Assembly: GCA_047627515.1 (NCBI GenBank)
Contig: JBLHTU010000132.1
Coordinates: 1-10,384, forward strand
DNA: 10,384 bases
DNA from: JAYPLE01 sp047627515
GTDB taxonomy: Bacteria; Bacteroidota; Bacteroidia; Cytophagales; Cyclobacteriaceae
Direction: 5' to 3'
A program made the translations under genes and the position numbers. Shown piece after piece: positions 1-6,699 of the stretch. Below the pieces are notes generated by a model. That model searched no databases, was not told where the DNA came from, and was given only the letters and a program-made list of their open reading frames with translations. Each line of letters begins with the position of its first letter. Position 1 is the first letter of the stretch.

Positions 1-912
1 TTTCTGGTTGTCAGGCGTAAATGACATGGATGGGTAGACGCCAAGTCTTGCTCTAGATTCTTGATCATCTCTTCTCACTGGATAAGCTAGCCAAGCTTCC
101 GAGCCAGTGATCAAGTTCCTTTTTCTTAAACCAGTCTGTGTATTATATCGCGAGCCGTAGACTAACCACTTACCATCTGACGATAAGGTAGGTGCAAAAG
201 CAGACCCATATTGATCAGTTCGACTACTCATTTCCCCAGTTTCTCGATCGTAAGTGGCTAACTGATACTGAGGTAATTGTGCATTGTAGTTCCACGAACC
301 GGTTCTTCTAGCATACCAAATAAAACGCCCATTTGATCCAAATGCAGGTTCTACAGTTTGGAGACTTTCTGGCTTTTTTATTAGCTGGATACCGCTTCCT
401 CCATCTTTATGGTACATGTGAAGCTTCATGACTCTTCCTCCCTTGGACACGATTAAGTACTTTCCATCGGGCGTCCATTCTACAGATTGGTAGTATTTAT
501 CCTTGTCTTTTGTGATCTGTTTTGAGGCTGCCTCAGGATCAGTAAGATCCAATGTCCAGATGTTTTCTGCACCACTCTTATCTGACGTATAAGCTATCGA
601 TTTGCCATCAGGACTAAATTTCGGATGAGTATCAAAGGCCATTCCTGATGTGATTTGCGTGGCTTTTCCTCCCCCGATGGGTAAGCGATAGATATCGCCC
701 ATCATATCAAATGCGATCTCTTTTCCATCAGGGCTTACGTCCAAATTAAGCCATGTGCCTTCCGAAGTGCTTAACGTAAGCTGCCTTCCAGGTTCAAGAG
801 GTAATTCTTTGGTTGCTTTCTTTTTGGTAAGGCTGTCAGTCTTGGTTTCAACTTGAGCGAATGCTAAGTTGGCAGCAAACAATGCTGCACAGAAAAGGAG
901 TTTCTTTATCAT
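1..912 (-). CDS. Exported TolB-like beta-propeller protein, probable N-terminal part of an amidohydrolase (partial)
   Basis: This gene starts at the ATG at 912-910 and runs off the left edge, leaving 304 codons without a stop. Residues 1-19 form a clear Sec signal peptide (MIKK, hydrophobic core, AFA-Q cleavage site), so the product is exported. The rest is a run of PD40/WD40-like propeller blades, each marked by an SPDGK-type turn near residues 60, 100, 147, 192 (GSNGR), 244 (SSDGK) and 299. From family knowledge, Bacteroidota proteins with this start (LEPGRQLTLSTSEGTW, then repeated blades) are usually about 1,000 residues long and carry a C-terminal metal-dependent amidohydrolase domain. 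That domain would lie outside the window, so the enzymatic part is inference. A plain TolB-like propeller protein is the alternative. The upstream gap to the bestrophin gene (913-1051) shows no convincing promoter motif. Confidence 0.8.
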   Translation of the reverse strand, partial: MIKKLLFCAALFAANLAFAQVETKTDSLTKKKATKELPLEPGRQLTLSTSEGTWLNLDVSPDGKEIAFDMMGDIYRLPIGGGKATQITSGMAFDTHPKFSPDGKSIAYTSDKSGAENIWTLDLTDPEAASKQITKDKDKYYQSVEWTPDGKYLIVSKGGRVMKLHMYHKDGGSGIQLIKKPESLQTVEPAFGSNGRFIWYARRTGSWNYNAQLPQYQLATYDRETGEMSSRTDQYGSAFAPTLSSDGKWLVYGSRYNTQTGLRKRNLITGSEAWLAYPVRRDDQESRARLGVYPSMSFTPDNQK

Positions 913-1051
913 AAAGTCTTTTATTATAAATGAAAGTTAATCAGATTGTTAAATCAGAGCGCAAACAATTATTTGAATGGAAGACTTCTACCTGTGGGGA
1001 TTTACCGATAAGCCCGGATGTTTATGCAATCATTTAGTTCAAGTACCAACA

Positions 1052-2107
1052 CTAAAATTGGACATTGTATTTGGCTTCAAACTGTTTTGGAATGTTGTCT
1101 TTGTTTTCTCCAAGATTCTGACGTAAGTCAATCTCGATGCCTCGTGCAATTGTAGAAATTGGGACATCATTGGAGGTACCCTCAAAAGGATTTTCCCCAG
1201 TTCTGCCTATTCGTTCCATGGTGTGAAAAATCCAGGCAACTGCCGTGAAAATCGGAACAGAAAACCAAATGAAGTATCTACCGATAATTGGATGATGTAG
1301 GATTACTTGTCGACCCAAGTCTTCAAATTGCGGGACCAAAGCAACTGGTAGTATCAAGATCAGAATCCACATGAAGTACCGGTTCAGCGTTGCGAATTGT
1401 CTTGGATAAGGGAAGTTCTTAATACGCTCTGTTTTGCCCTGCAGCTCAAAGAGTTCCTTGATTAGGCTCTCAAGTTCAAGAAAGGAGAATTCCCAGATTA
1501 TTTTTGATTCCTTTAGTCTGCGTAGGTGGTGGGACTGCTGGTAAAGTAAGGCCGATGATTTATTATCAATTTGCTCGATTGAAGCAAAATCTTCAGGGGT
1601 AAGGTAAATAGCCAAGTCTGCTTTAAGATCACCTTTTTTTTCAGGAGGAGCAATGTTCCATTCTTGATTTGTTTTTAGGTTACTAGTCGTTTCCCATTGC
1701 CTTGGGGTTCTCATAGTGTATCGAAGGGCAGTCATCCAAGCAAGATGTCGATAGGTTAGTATTTTTACTTGATTCTTGAGTTCTGCATCACTCATCTTTT
1801 CATCACAGTATTCATTAGTGACCATATCTTGAACAAAAGCGCCAAAAGTTCGAGAAATATTAACAATCCCACCCCATATTTTGCGAGCCTCCCAAATCCT
1901 GTCATAGGCGGAATTGTTTTGAAAACCAATCATAAACGCGACAGCTGTACCTATCATGGCGATCGGCGTCCAAGGAACTCTTAGCCATTCCAAGTCAAGA
2001 AAAAAGTATGCAGCAACCCAAGCAATGCCCAAGCCCAGAAATTTGAATGTCTCAAATCTTGTCCAGGTGGCCAACTCTAGGACCGAATAGGTTCGTCTTG
2101 TATACAT
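1052..2107 (-). CDS. Bestrophin-family ion channel
   Basis: A 351-residue membrane protein of the bestrophin/UPF0187 family. The family forms pentameric ion channels in the inner membrane; eukaryotic members conduct chloride, while the characterised Klebsiella homologue favours cations, so selectivity cannot be assigned here. Diagnostic features are TM1 (about 22-42), TM2 running into the family signature GFQNNSAYDRIWEARKIWG (61-79), two C-terminal hydrophobic segments (about 244-261 and 276-296), the preceding motif NFPYPRQFATLNR and the conserved tail ENPFEGTSNDVPIS (305-318). The length is normal for bacterial bestrophins, although residues about 140-200 include a polar insertion rich in Lys, Asp and Glu. 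The ATG at 2107 fits the family N-terminus; no Shine-Dalgarno is visible, as expected in this phylum. It lies 37 bases downstream of the DUF1059 gene on the same strand, so co-transcription is plausible. Confidence 0.92.
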   Translation of the reverse strand: MYTRRTYSVLELATWTRFETFKFLGLGIAWVAAYFFLDLEWLRVPWTPIAMIGTAVAFMIGFQNNSAYDRIWEARKIWGGIVNISRTFGAFVQDMVTNEYCDEKMSDAELKNQVKILTYRHLAWMTALRYTMRTPRQWETTSNLKTNQEWNIAPPEKKGDLKADLAIYLTPEDFASIEQIDNKSSALLYQQSHHLRRLKESKIIWEFSFLELESLIKELFELQGKTERIKNFPYPRQFATLNRYFMWILILILPVALVPQFEDLGRQVILHHPIIGRYFIWFSVPIFTAVAWIFHTMERIGRTGENPFEGTSNDVPISTIARGIEIDLRQNLGENKDNIPKQFEAKYNVQF

Positions 2108-2144
2108 AGGTCAATTAAAAAAGTAGAAAGTAATTCGTTGGAAA

Positions 2145-2381
2145 TTAAGTGGAGGGAAGGGCATTAAATTCTGTGCGTCTTGCATCAAACCATTTCTGCA
2201 TCTCTTTAGGAGTCTGCATCAATTGTGTCATCTGTTTCATGCTTTTCAAATGTGCTTGGTCTCCCTTTTGGAACATCTTCATTCCATGGTCTTTACTCAT
2301 TTGCGCGATCTCATCAAAAGTTTCTGCTTGGAAAGCAAGGTCACAGGCTCCTCCTAATTGTTGGCAAGTCATCGATTTCAT
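2145..2381 (-). CDS. DUF1059 family small protein
   Basis: A 78-residue soluble protein. The N-terminal half matches the DUF1059 pattern: MKSMTCQQLGGACD (two conserved cysteines, C6 and C13, around a Gly-Gly turn), then FQAETFDEIAQMSKDHG, a strand-helix unit with the conserved A-E-T and a downstream His. The C-terminal extension (about 38-78) is polar, Met- and Gln-rich and probably helical, ending WFDARRTEFNALPST. The function of DUF1059 is unknown; the paired cysteines might bind metal or be redox-active, which is inference. It has no signal peptide or membrane segment. The gene lies directly upstream of the bestrophin gene on the same strand, a possible two-gene transcript. The start ATG is unambiguous because it coincides with the conserved family N-terminus. 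Confidence 0.85.
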   Translation of the reverse strand: MKSMTCQQLGGACDLAFQAETFDEIAQMSKDHGMKMFQKGDQAHLKSMKQMTQLMQTPKEMQKWFDARRTEFNALPST

Positions 2382-2575
2382 AGTGCGTACTCATGGATTC
2401 TATGACAAGATAGCAGTTATTTGCCTCACAGTGAATCAGTAGCGTTTTCAATGAGATGCTTTCTGGTCTTGCTCAAATAAAGCGTCTTGAAAGAACACTT
2501 AATCGCGCTTTACGCATTCGCAACACCATTTCATAATTCATTACTAGTAGCTAATAAATTTCAGAAACATTCTAT

Positions 2576-2596
2576 TATTCACATGGCTCGTGAATA
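2576..2596. repeat. Perfect inverted repeat (7-bp arms, 7-base spacer)
   Basis: TATTCAC (2576-2582) and GTGAATA (2590-2596) are perfect inverted copies separated by ATGGCTC. No T-tract follows on either strand, so it is not a standard terminator. It sits between the 3' end of the uncharacterised gene and the start of the DUF1059 gene (2382-2660), where an operator or an RNA hairpin could lie. The role is unknown. Confidence 0.35.
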
Positions 2597-2660
2597 GATA
2601 AAAAGGGGATAACGTCTCCAGGTATCTTAACTGTTGATTGCTGCTTGAACCGGAACTATA

Positions 2661-3407
2661 TCAATTAGTGAGTGCCCTTATTTCTCCTCGAACCCAATCA
2701 GGTAAATAGAGACTAATGCCAGTCTTTTTCTCTAGCTTAATTAACTGATTTCGGAGTTCAATACTTCTTAACCCAATCTTCGATTTCATCTGATTGGTTT
2801 CATGTAATCTTTGTTGCTGTGGAGGATTGAGATATCCATAACCTACTCGTGAACCTTCAAATAGCACTGTGCCATGCCAATCATCAATCGTCTCAAACTC
2901 ATAGGGAGATATCTCTCCTCTATAGAGAGCAAACTCAAGATTGGGTCTGAGAAAAGTAAAAAGCGTATCCTGCTCAATGTTCTTTGTTGAGATCGAATTG
3001 TGATGACTGATGATTGTGGACATCCAATAATCGTTACCAGTTATCTGTTCGTCAGGATACCCGATGCTATTCAATTGGCTAATCAGATGCTGTATTTGAC
3101 CCTCGCTGTGCGGTGCAAACCGAGTATTAGTATATCTCTCCAGCGCGTGATCACCAATCCTGAGCAAGGCACCGATCGCCATTTTTTGATCTTTCTTGAA
3201 CATTTTCCGTGCTTGTTTCCGAGTAGATAGGTTGAGTTTTGAGACATAAATAGTGATAAGGCTATCGTATGAGTGAGCGATTAACCCTTTTTTAAGCTCT
3301 TTATATAGTGCTGAAAGCACCTTATTTTTCCTAATTGATTTTAGTTCCCATCCTGCTGATATCGCCAATTGGACGTAGTAAATCGCTTTTTGTTTATCAT
3401 TGATCAT
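2661..3407 (-). CDS. Uncharacterised Bacteroidota protein, probably the remaining 3' part of a longer gene
   Basis: A 248-residue protein that I cannot assign to a named family. The N-terminus (about 1-55) looks like helical TPR-type repeat material (KAIYYVQLAISAGWELKSIRKNK). A charged segment, RKMFKKDQKMAIGALLRIGD (67-86), follows. The C-terminal half has conserved-looking features: DYWMSTIISHHNSIS with two histidines (126-140), ISPYEFETIDDW (166-177), GYGYLNPP (189-196) and GLRSIELRNQL (212-222). From memory, similar proteins of about 330 residues with a membrane-anchored N-terminus occur in Cytophagales, but I give no name. The ATG at 3407 falls inside what reads as a continuous domain: the frame stays coding-like for 80 codons upstream, interrupted by two TAG codons. 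This product is therefore probably an N-terminally truncated remnant. No signal peptide precedes it in its present form. Confidence 0.6.
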   Translation of the reverse strand: MINDKQKAIYYVQLAISAGWELKSIRKNKVLSALYKELKKGLIAHSYDSLITIYVSKLNLSTRKQARKMFKKDQKMAIGALLRIGDHALERYTNTRFAPHSEGQIQHLISQLNSIGYPDEQITGNDYWMSTIISHHNSISTKNIEQDTLFTFLRPNLEFALYRGEISPYEFETIDDWHGTVLFEGSRVGYGYLNPPQQQRLHETNQMKSKIGLRSIELRNQLIKLEKKTGISLYLPDWVRGEIRALTN

Positions 3408-3647
3408 GAAGGCTAACTGCGCAACTATTTTATACTCTCGGGGAAAAATGAAAGCATAATCCTTAAAAACCTACTGATAGTTTTCTAAAGCTTCTTCGAA
3501 TCGTTCTTCAATGATCAGTTGCTCCGAAACGACTGTTCTCTGGTGGTAATACTGATAGTTGGAAGTACTATCTGATCTCTAGGAATCAATTACCATCCAT
3601 GGGACTAGAAATAGCAGACTAAATATAGAAAAGATGATTGTACGTAT
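3408..3647 (-). pseudogene. Broken 5' part of the gene at 2661-3407 (two in-frame amber stops)
   Basis: Reading the minus strand in the same frame as the downstream gene gives a protein-like sequence. An Arg-Thr pair is followed by a hydrophobic segment, IIFSIFSLLFLVPWMVI, typical of a membrane anchor. Then comes a TAG at 3581-3579, a polar helical stretch ending EEALENYQ, a second TAG at 3473-3471, and AFIFPREYKIVAQLAF running straight into the ATG at 3407. Only two stops occur, both amber, and the composition changes sensibly from membrane anchor to helical repeat. No ATG opens the frame. The codon before the membrane segment is ATA (3647-3645), where an ATG would be expected. I infer a nonsense-mutated and start-less gene. 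Translational readthrough is possible but less likely because the start is also missing. Confidence 0.55.
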
Positions 3648-4022
3648 AATTTGGTTTGTGCCATTGCTTTCGTTTGATAGAATGATTGTTTTTAGCTCTC
3701 AATATCACTCTCAATTTCTTTAACAATTAATTAACGGGTTGCAGTTTGATTTTGGCAATTGGCTTGCTCAAGTTGCGATATAAAATGGGCGCTTATTGAG
3801 GCGCTTAAACTCAAATTTGCATCAAAGGAATGTGGTTCACCATGCGTGCTGATCTACTGCAATAATGCTCTTATCTCTTCTAATTCTCAGAATTTCGCTT
3901 CTATTCCGCAAAAAAAAGGATGTTCTAAAGAAATACAGATTGACCAAATAATGCCTTGATTTTATCGTGTAATTAAGAATTTTTTAGTGATCCATTATTT
4001 GAATTAAAAATATCCTATAAAT
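3648..4022. other. Gene-poor, AT-rich stretch with no supported feature
   Basis: No convincing gene was found on either strand. A plus-strand open frame from a TTG at 3759 (66 codons, six cysteines) has no recognisable motif, and the minus-strand frames are short and stop-rich. An 8-base direct repeat GGCGCTTA occurs at 3788-3795 and 3800-3807, but this is too small to interpret. Bases 3960-4022 are very AT-rich and probably carry promoter elements for the plus-strand operon. I could not place a clean Bacteroidota -33/-7 pair; TATAAATAG at about 4016-4024 is only suggestive. Confidence 0.4.
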
Positions 4023-4046
4023 AGAGGCGCTCCTCTGTGCAAGAGG
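4023..4046 (+). promoter_or_regulatory. Overlapping, mutually exclusive short hairpins in the aminotransferase leader
   Basis: Three complementary 5-base blocks lie in a row: AGAGG (4023-4027), CCTCT (4032-4036) and AGAGG (4042-4046). The middle block can pair with the first (4-base loop CGCT) or with the third (5-base loop GTGCA), but not with both. This is the geometry of a simple RNA switch or of nested operator half-sites. It lies about 110 bases before the ATG at 4154. The stems are short, so chance is possible. Confidence 0.3.
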
Positions 4047-4055
4047 TCTTTCGTC

Positions 4056-4070
4056 AGATGTGTCACATCT
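4056..4070. promoter_or_regulatory. 15-bp perfect palindrome, possible operator
   Basis: AGATGTG (4056-4062) and CACATCT (4064-4070) are perfect inverted copies around one central base. The compact two-fold symmetry, with TGTG and CACA half-sites, resembles a binding site for a dimeric regulator. The site lies 83 bases before the aminotransferase ATG, in a suitable place to control the downstream two-gene unit. No regulator gene is present in the window. Confidence 0.4.
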
Positions 4071-4153
4071 TTCAAAGTTCTTTCTTGTGATATAAATTGG
4101 CGACTGATCGAGCATAAGTGATCACATCAAACAGTCAGAAACAGAGCATTATT

Positions 4154-5341
4154 ATGAAAACTTCAAGACGACAATTAATTAAAAGTGGATTACTAACTAT
4201 TGGTGGTTTGACCATAGCACCGCACCTCAGTTTCTCTGAGTCATGGCGTGCACCAGTGGCACTGAGTAGCGACGGCAATGCCCTGTACAGCCCATTTTTT
4301 GAAGAGTACATTTCGACGGCTTTCCCGGAAGTGGAAAAAACGCTCCTAGCAAAGCTAAATGCCAATGAAAATCCTCACGGTCCTAGTCCTATGGCTGTCA
4401 AAGCTCATGAGAAAGGTAGTATTAAGGGTAATCGATATGCATGGCGTGAGTTGTTTGATCTAATTGATAAGATTGCTACGAAGGAGGGAGTTGCTGCGGA
4501 AAATGTAATGATGGGACCGGGATCTTCGGATTTATTAGAAAAATTTGGGATGGTATTGCATATGCAAGGAGGTAATATTGTCTCTGCGGATCCTGCTTAT
4601 ATGTCTATGATACGAGTAGCAGAATCTGTAGGGGCTAGCTGGAAGGGTGTGAAACTAAGCGACGATTGGTCGCATGATCTAGTAGCTATGGAAGAGGCCG
4701 TAGATGAAGATACTAAATTGGTATATATCTGTAACCCGAACAACCCTACAGGAAGTCTGACAGATGCTAGCCAATTGAAGGAATTTTGCAAGCGAGTGTC
4801 CAAGAAGGTGCCAGTCTTTGTAGATGAGGCCTATTTGGAGTTCTTGCCTGAGAAGGAGCAGATGAGTATGGTTTCTTTAGTGTCCGAAGGTTACAATGTG
4901 ATTATCGCACGTACATTTTCTAAAATACATGGGATGGCGGGTCTGAGAGTTGGATATGCAGTAGCACTTAAAGAAACCTTAGAAGGTATACAGAAAATCA
5001 CGCGTGGTGGAATGGGCATATCCTATCCATCTATCATGGCAGCTCTGGCAGCAATGGATGACGTTGATTTTCAAACCGAATCAAGGGATCGAAATACTGA
5101 GGCGCGCGAATATGTTACCAGCCATTTGACAAAGAGAGGGTACGATTATGTGCCGTCAGTGACGAGCTTTGTGTTATTTCCTATCGAGATGGAGGGAGAA
5201 CCTTTTTTGAAGAAAATGTTGGATCAAGGTGTAGGTGTAAGGTCTTTCAAAATCTATGATAAAAACTGGTGCAGAGTGAGCATGGGTACTATGGATGAAA
5301 TGAAAATTTTTGTGAATGCATTGGATACTGTATTGAGCTAA
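4154..5341 (+). CDS. Tat-exported histidinol-phosphate-aminotransferase-like PLP enzyme
   Basis: A 395-residue fold-type I, PLP-dependent aminotransferase (class I/II, HisC-like). Family landmarks are GPGSSDLLE (121-129, cofactor phosphate region), NPNNPTG (194-200), VDEAYLEF (223-230, with D224 for the pyridine nitrogen and Y227), ARTFSKIHGMAGLRVGY (252-268, with K257 as the Schiff-base lysine and R265 near the phosphate) and R374 in the C-terminal FKIYDKNWCRVSMGT, the usual substrate-carboxylate arginine. All catalytic residues are present. The N-terminus carries a twin-arginine signal, SRRQLIKSG followed by a hydrophobic stretch (13-28). The protein is therefore probably exported folded with its cofactor, unlike true cytoplasmic HisC, and a histidine-biosynthesis role is unlikely. 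I chose the ATG at 4154 because it puts the Arg-Arg motif close to the N-terminus; an upstream in-frame GTG at 4118 would add 12 polar residues. The permease gene follows after 17 bases. Confidence 0.88.
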   Translation: MKTSRRQLIKSGLLTIGGLTIAPHLSFSESWRAPVALSSDGNALYSPFFEEYISTAFPEVEKTLLAKLNANENPHGPSPMAVKAHEKGSIKGNRYAWRELFDLIDKIATKEGVAAENVMMGPGSSDLLEKFGMVLHMQGGNIVSADPAYMSMIRVAESVGASWKGVKLSDDWSHDLVAMEEAVDEDTKLVYICNPNNPTGSLTDASQLKEFCKRVSKKVPVFVDEAYLEFLPEKEQMSMVSLVSEGYNVIIARTFSKIHGMAGLRVGYAVALKETLEGIQKITRGGMGISYPSIMAALAAMDDVDFQTESRDRNTEAREYVTSHLTKRGYDYVPSVTSFVLFPIEMEGEPFLKKMLDQGVGVRSFKIYDKNWCRVSMGTMDEMKIFVNALDTVLS

Positions 5342-5358
5342 GCCTTCTCTCTTTCACA

Positions 5359-6456
5359 TTGGAAAAAACAGTCGGTTTACTTCTTATCATCGGACTAGGC
5401 TTTGTGCTTCAGCGCAAGATCAAGTCCTCAGAGCAATTGAAAGGTGTGAAGACCTTAATCCTTTCTGTTGCTTTGCCAGCCACCATTTTTGCAGCCCTTC
5501 TTAATGTCAAAGTTGACATGGATATGCTCTGGCTTCCATTCATTGGACTGCTCATTAATTTAGTGCTTTTGCTTGTGTTTTACCTTGTATTCAAGTACGT
5601 AACTCCGATTGAGGAGGATAAGAATCGCACATTGCTGATGCTGATGCCCTCTCTAGCGCCAGGGTTGTCTTGCTTGCCATTTATTTCTGAATACTTAGGC
5701 CCTGATTCTCTTGCAATGGCTGCGCTTGCAGATATTGGGAATAAAATATTTGTACTCATACTTCTGTACATGCTTGCAATGAGTTGGTATTATCGTAGGC
5801 AAGGATTGGGTGCGAGAGTCGACCGCAATCGGTTAAAAGAGTTATTCTTTTCGCTGGTGAAGGAGCCAATTAACTTGGTGATTGTTGCTGCTTTTCTACT
5901 ATTGGCACTTGGTTTTAATATACAAACTTTACCCGTTGTCGTTTCTTCCTTGGTGCTTCGTCTAAGCGCCATTATGGGGCCGTTGGTACTGCTTTTTATC
6001 GGGATGGCAGTGAAGATCAAAAAGGACGATGCTCAACTTATTTTACGTATGCTTTCTCTAAGGTCTGGTGTGGCATTTTTGCTTTGTGCCATTCTCATTT
6101 CTGTGATTCCGAATCTGTCTACGGTCATGATTTTATTACTCTTGGTTTTTGCTCAGAGTTCTACCAGTTTTTGGCCATATGCTCATATTCTGTCAATCAA
6201 TGAGCTGGAAGGAGATACGATAGACAACACCTTCAATGGCGGACTGGGTTTGTCTGTGATGGCACTATCCTTACCGTTTTCTACTTTCATAATCTTGGGA
6301 ATTTTTTCTTTCCCATCGATCGTGATTTCACCCTTATATCCAGTAGCGTTCGGTTCCGTGTTGGTAGGGGTATTTCTATTTACGCCTGTAGTTCATTGGC
6401 TGAAAAATCAAAAGGCTATCAAGCGACAAAGTTTGGAAGTCTCTCAGATCGATTAA
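5359..6456 (+). CDS. Auxin efflux carrier (AEC) family permease
   Basis: A 365-residue polytopic inner-membrane protein with about ten hydrophobic segments in two halves, separated by a charged loop (about 145-165, RRQGLGARVDRNRLKELF). The first half shows the AEC/membrane-transport pattern: a short first helix, then VKTLILSVALPATIFAALL with the conserved proline in a transmembrane segment, and later LAPGLSCLPFISEYLG. Characterised bacterial relatives move malonate, malate or other small organic anions; the substrate here is unknown. The only usable start is TTG at 5359. The frame is open upstream into the aminotransferase gene, but a TGA at 5314 precedes it and there is no ATG or GTG in between. 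The 17-base gap to the aminotransferase stop argues for one transcript. The permease may carry the substrate or product of that exported enzyme, which is inference. It is slightly longer than typical AEC proteins (about 310 residues). Confidence 0.82.
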   Translation: MEKTVGLLLIIGLGFVLQRKIKSSEQLKGVKTLILSVALPATIFAALLNVKVDMDMLWLPFIGLLINLVLLLVFYLVFKYVTPIEEDKNRTLLMLMPSLAPGLSCLPFISEYLGPDSLAMAALADIGNKIFVLILLYMLAMSWYYRRQGLGARVDRNRLKELFFSLVKEPINLVIVAAFLLLALGFNIQTLPVVVSSLVLRLSAIMGPLVLLFIGMAVKIKKDDAQLILRMLSLRSGVAFLLCAILISVIPNLSTVMILLLLVFAQSSTSFWPYAHILSINELEGDTIDNTFNGGLGLSVMALSLPFSTFIILGIFSFPSIVISPLYPVAFGSVLVGVFLFTPVVHWLKNQKAIKRQSLEVSQID

Positions 6457-6474
6457 CTAGAGACAGGTTCGCAA

Positions 6475-6502
6475 TAGGCAATCAATGATTGCATCTATGC
6501 CT
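6475..6502. repeat. Nested inverted repeats after the permease gene
   Basis: GCAATCA (6478-6484) and TGATTGC (6486-6492) form a perfect 15-bp palindrome. An overlapping outer pair, TAGGCA (6475-6480) and TGCCTA (6497-6502), offers an alternative stem. No T-tract follows directly, so this is not itself a standard terminator. It may shield the 3' end of the transcript or be an operator for the next gene. Confidence 0.35.
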
Positions 6503-6522
6503 ACGTCAAGAGTACTTTTAAT

Positions 6523-6549
6523 GACTGTATCCTAAGCAGTCTTATTTTT
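6523..6549 (+). terminator. Probable intrinsic terminator of the aminotransferase-permease unit
   Basis: The stem is GACTGT (6523-6528) paired with GCAGTC (6536-6541), including one G-U pair, around a 7-base loop. The T-rich tract TTATTTTT (6542-6549) follows. It lies 67 bases after the permease stop and before the DUF2252 gene. The stem is short but correctly placed. Confidence 0.5.
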
Positions 6550-6641
6550 GAAACTATTCTTAGATATTTGAACAGCAGTCATCTTCTTCTTTGGAATTAT
6601 CTTGGTGTAGGGTATGTGTTTCAAAACAATTGGTACCGCAA

Positions 6642-6658
6642 TTCTTATTATATAAGAA
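6642..6658. promoter_or_regulatory. 17-bp AT-rich dyad before the DUF2252 gene
   Basis: TTCTTAT (6642-6648) and ATAAGAA (6652-6658) are perfect inverted copies around TAT. The dyad lies 41 bases before the chosen ATG at 6700, where a promoter and operator would be expected. Being AT-only apart from one base pair per arm, it could also arise by chance in this background. Confidence 0.3.
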
Positions 6659-6699
6659 AGGACCAAAAATCACTAGATATTAAAGTAAATCAGGGCATA

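Noticed and set aside
2149..2442. Plus-strand open frame of 97 codons opposite the DUF1059 gene
   Set aside because: It is antisense to a clear DUF1059 coding sequence, and its Cys- and Trp-rich composition is typical of a reverse-strand shadow.
2602..2620. Possible terminator for the minus-strand gene ending at 2661 (GGAGA/TCCCC stem with a T-run)
   Set aside because: The stem is only five pairs with a mismatch; it is too weak to call.
3788..3807. Two direct copies of GGCGCTTA, 12 bases apart
   Set aside because: Only two short copies exist, with no further units or flanking structure, so this is not a repeat array or an iteron set.
3759..3959. Plus-strand open frame of 66 codons with six cysteines
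   Set aside because: It starts with TTG, has no recognisable motif, no promoter or ribosome site, and lies in a stretch that looks non-coding on both strands. The cysteines do not form a regular metal-binding pattern.
6568..6699. 44-codon N-terminal extension of the DUF2252 protein from a TTG
   Set aside because: The added residues do not resemble the family, and the region contains the dyad at 6642-6658. The ATG at 6700 matches the start of family-like sequence.
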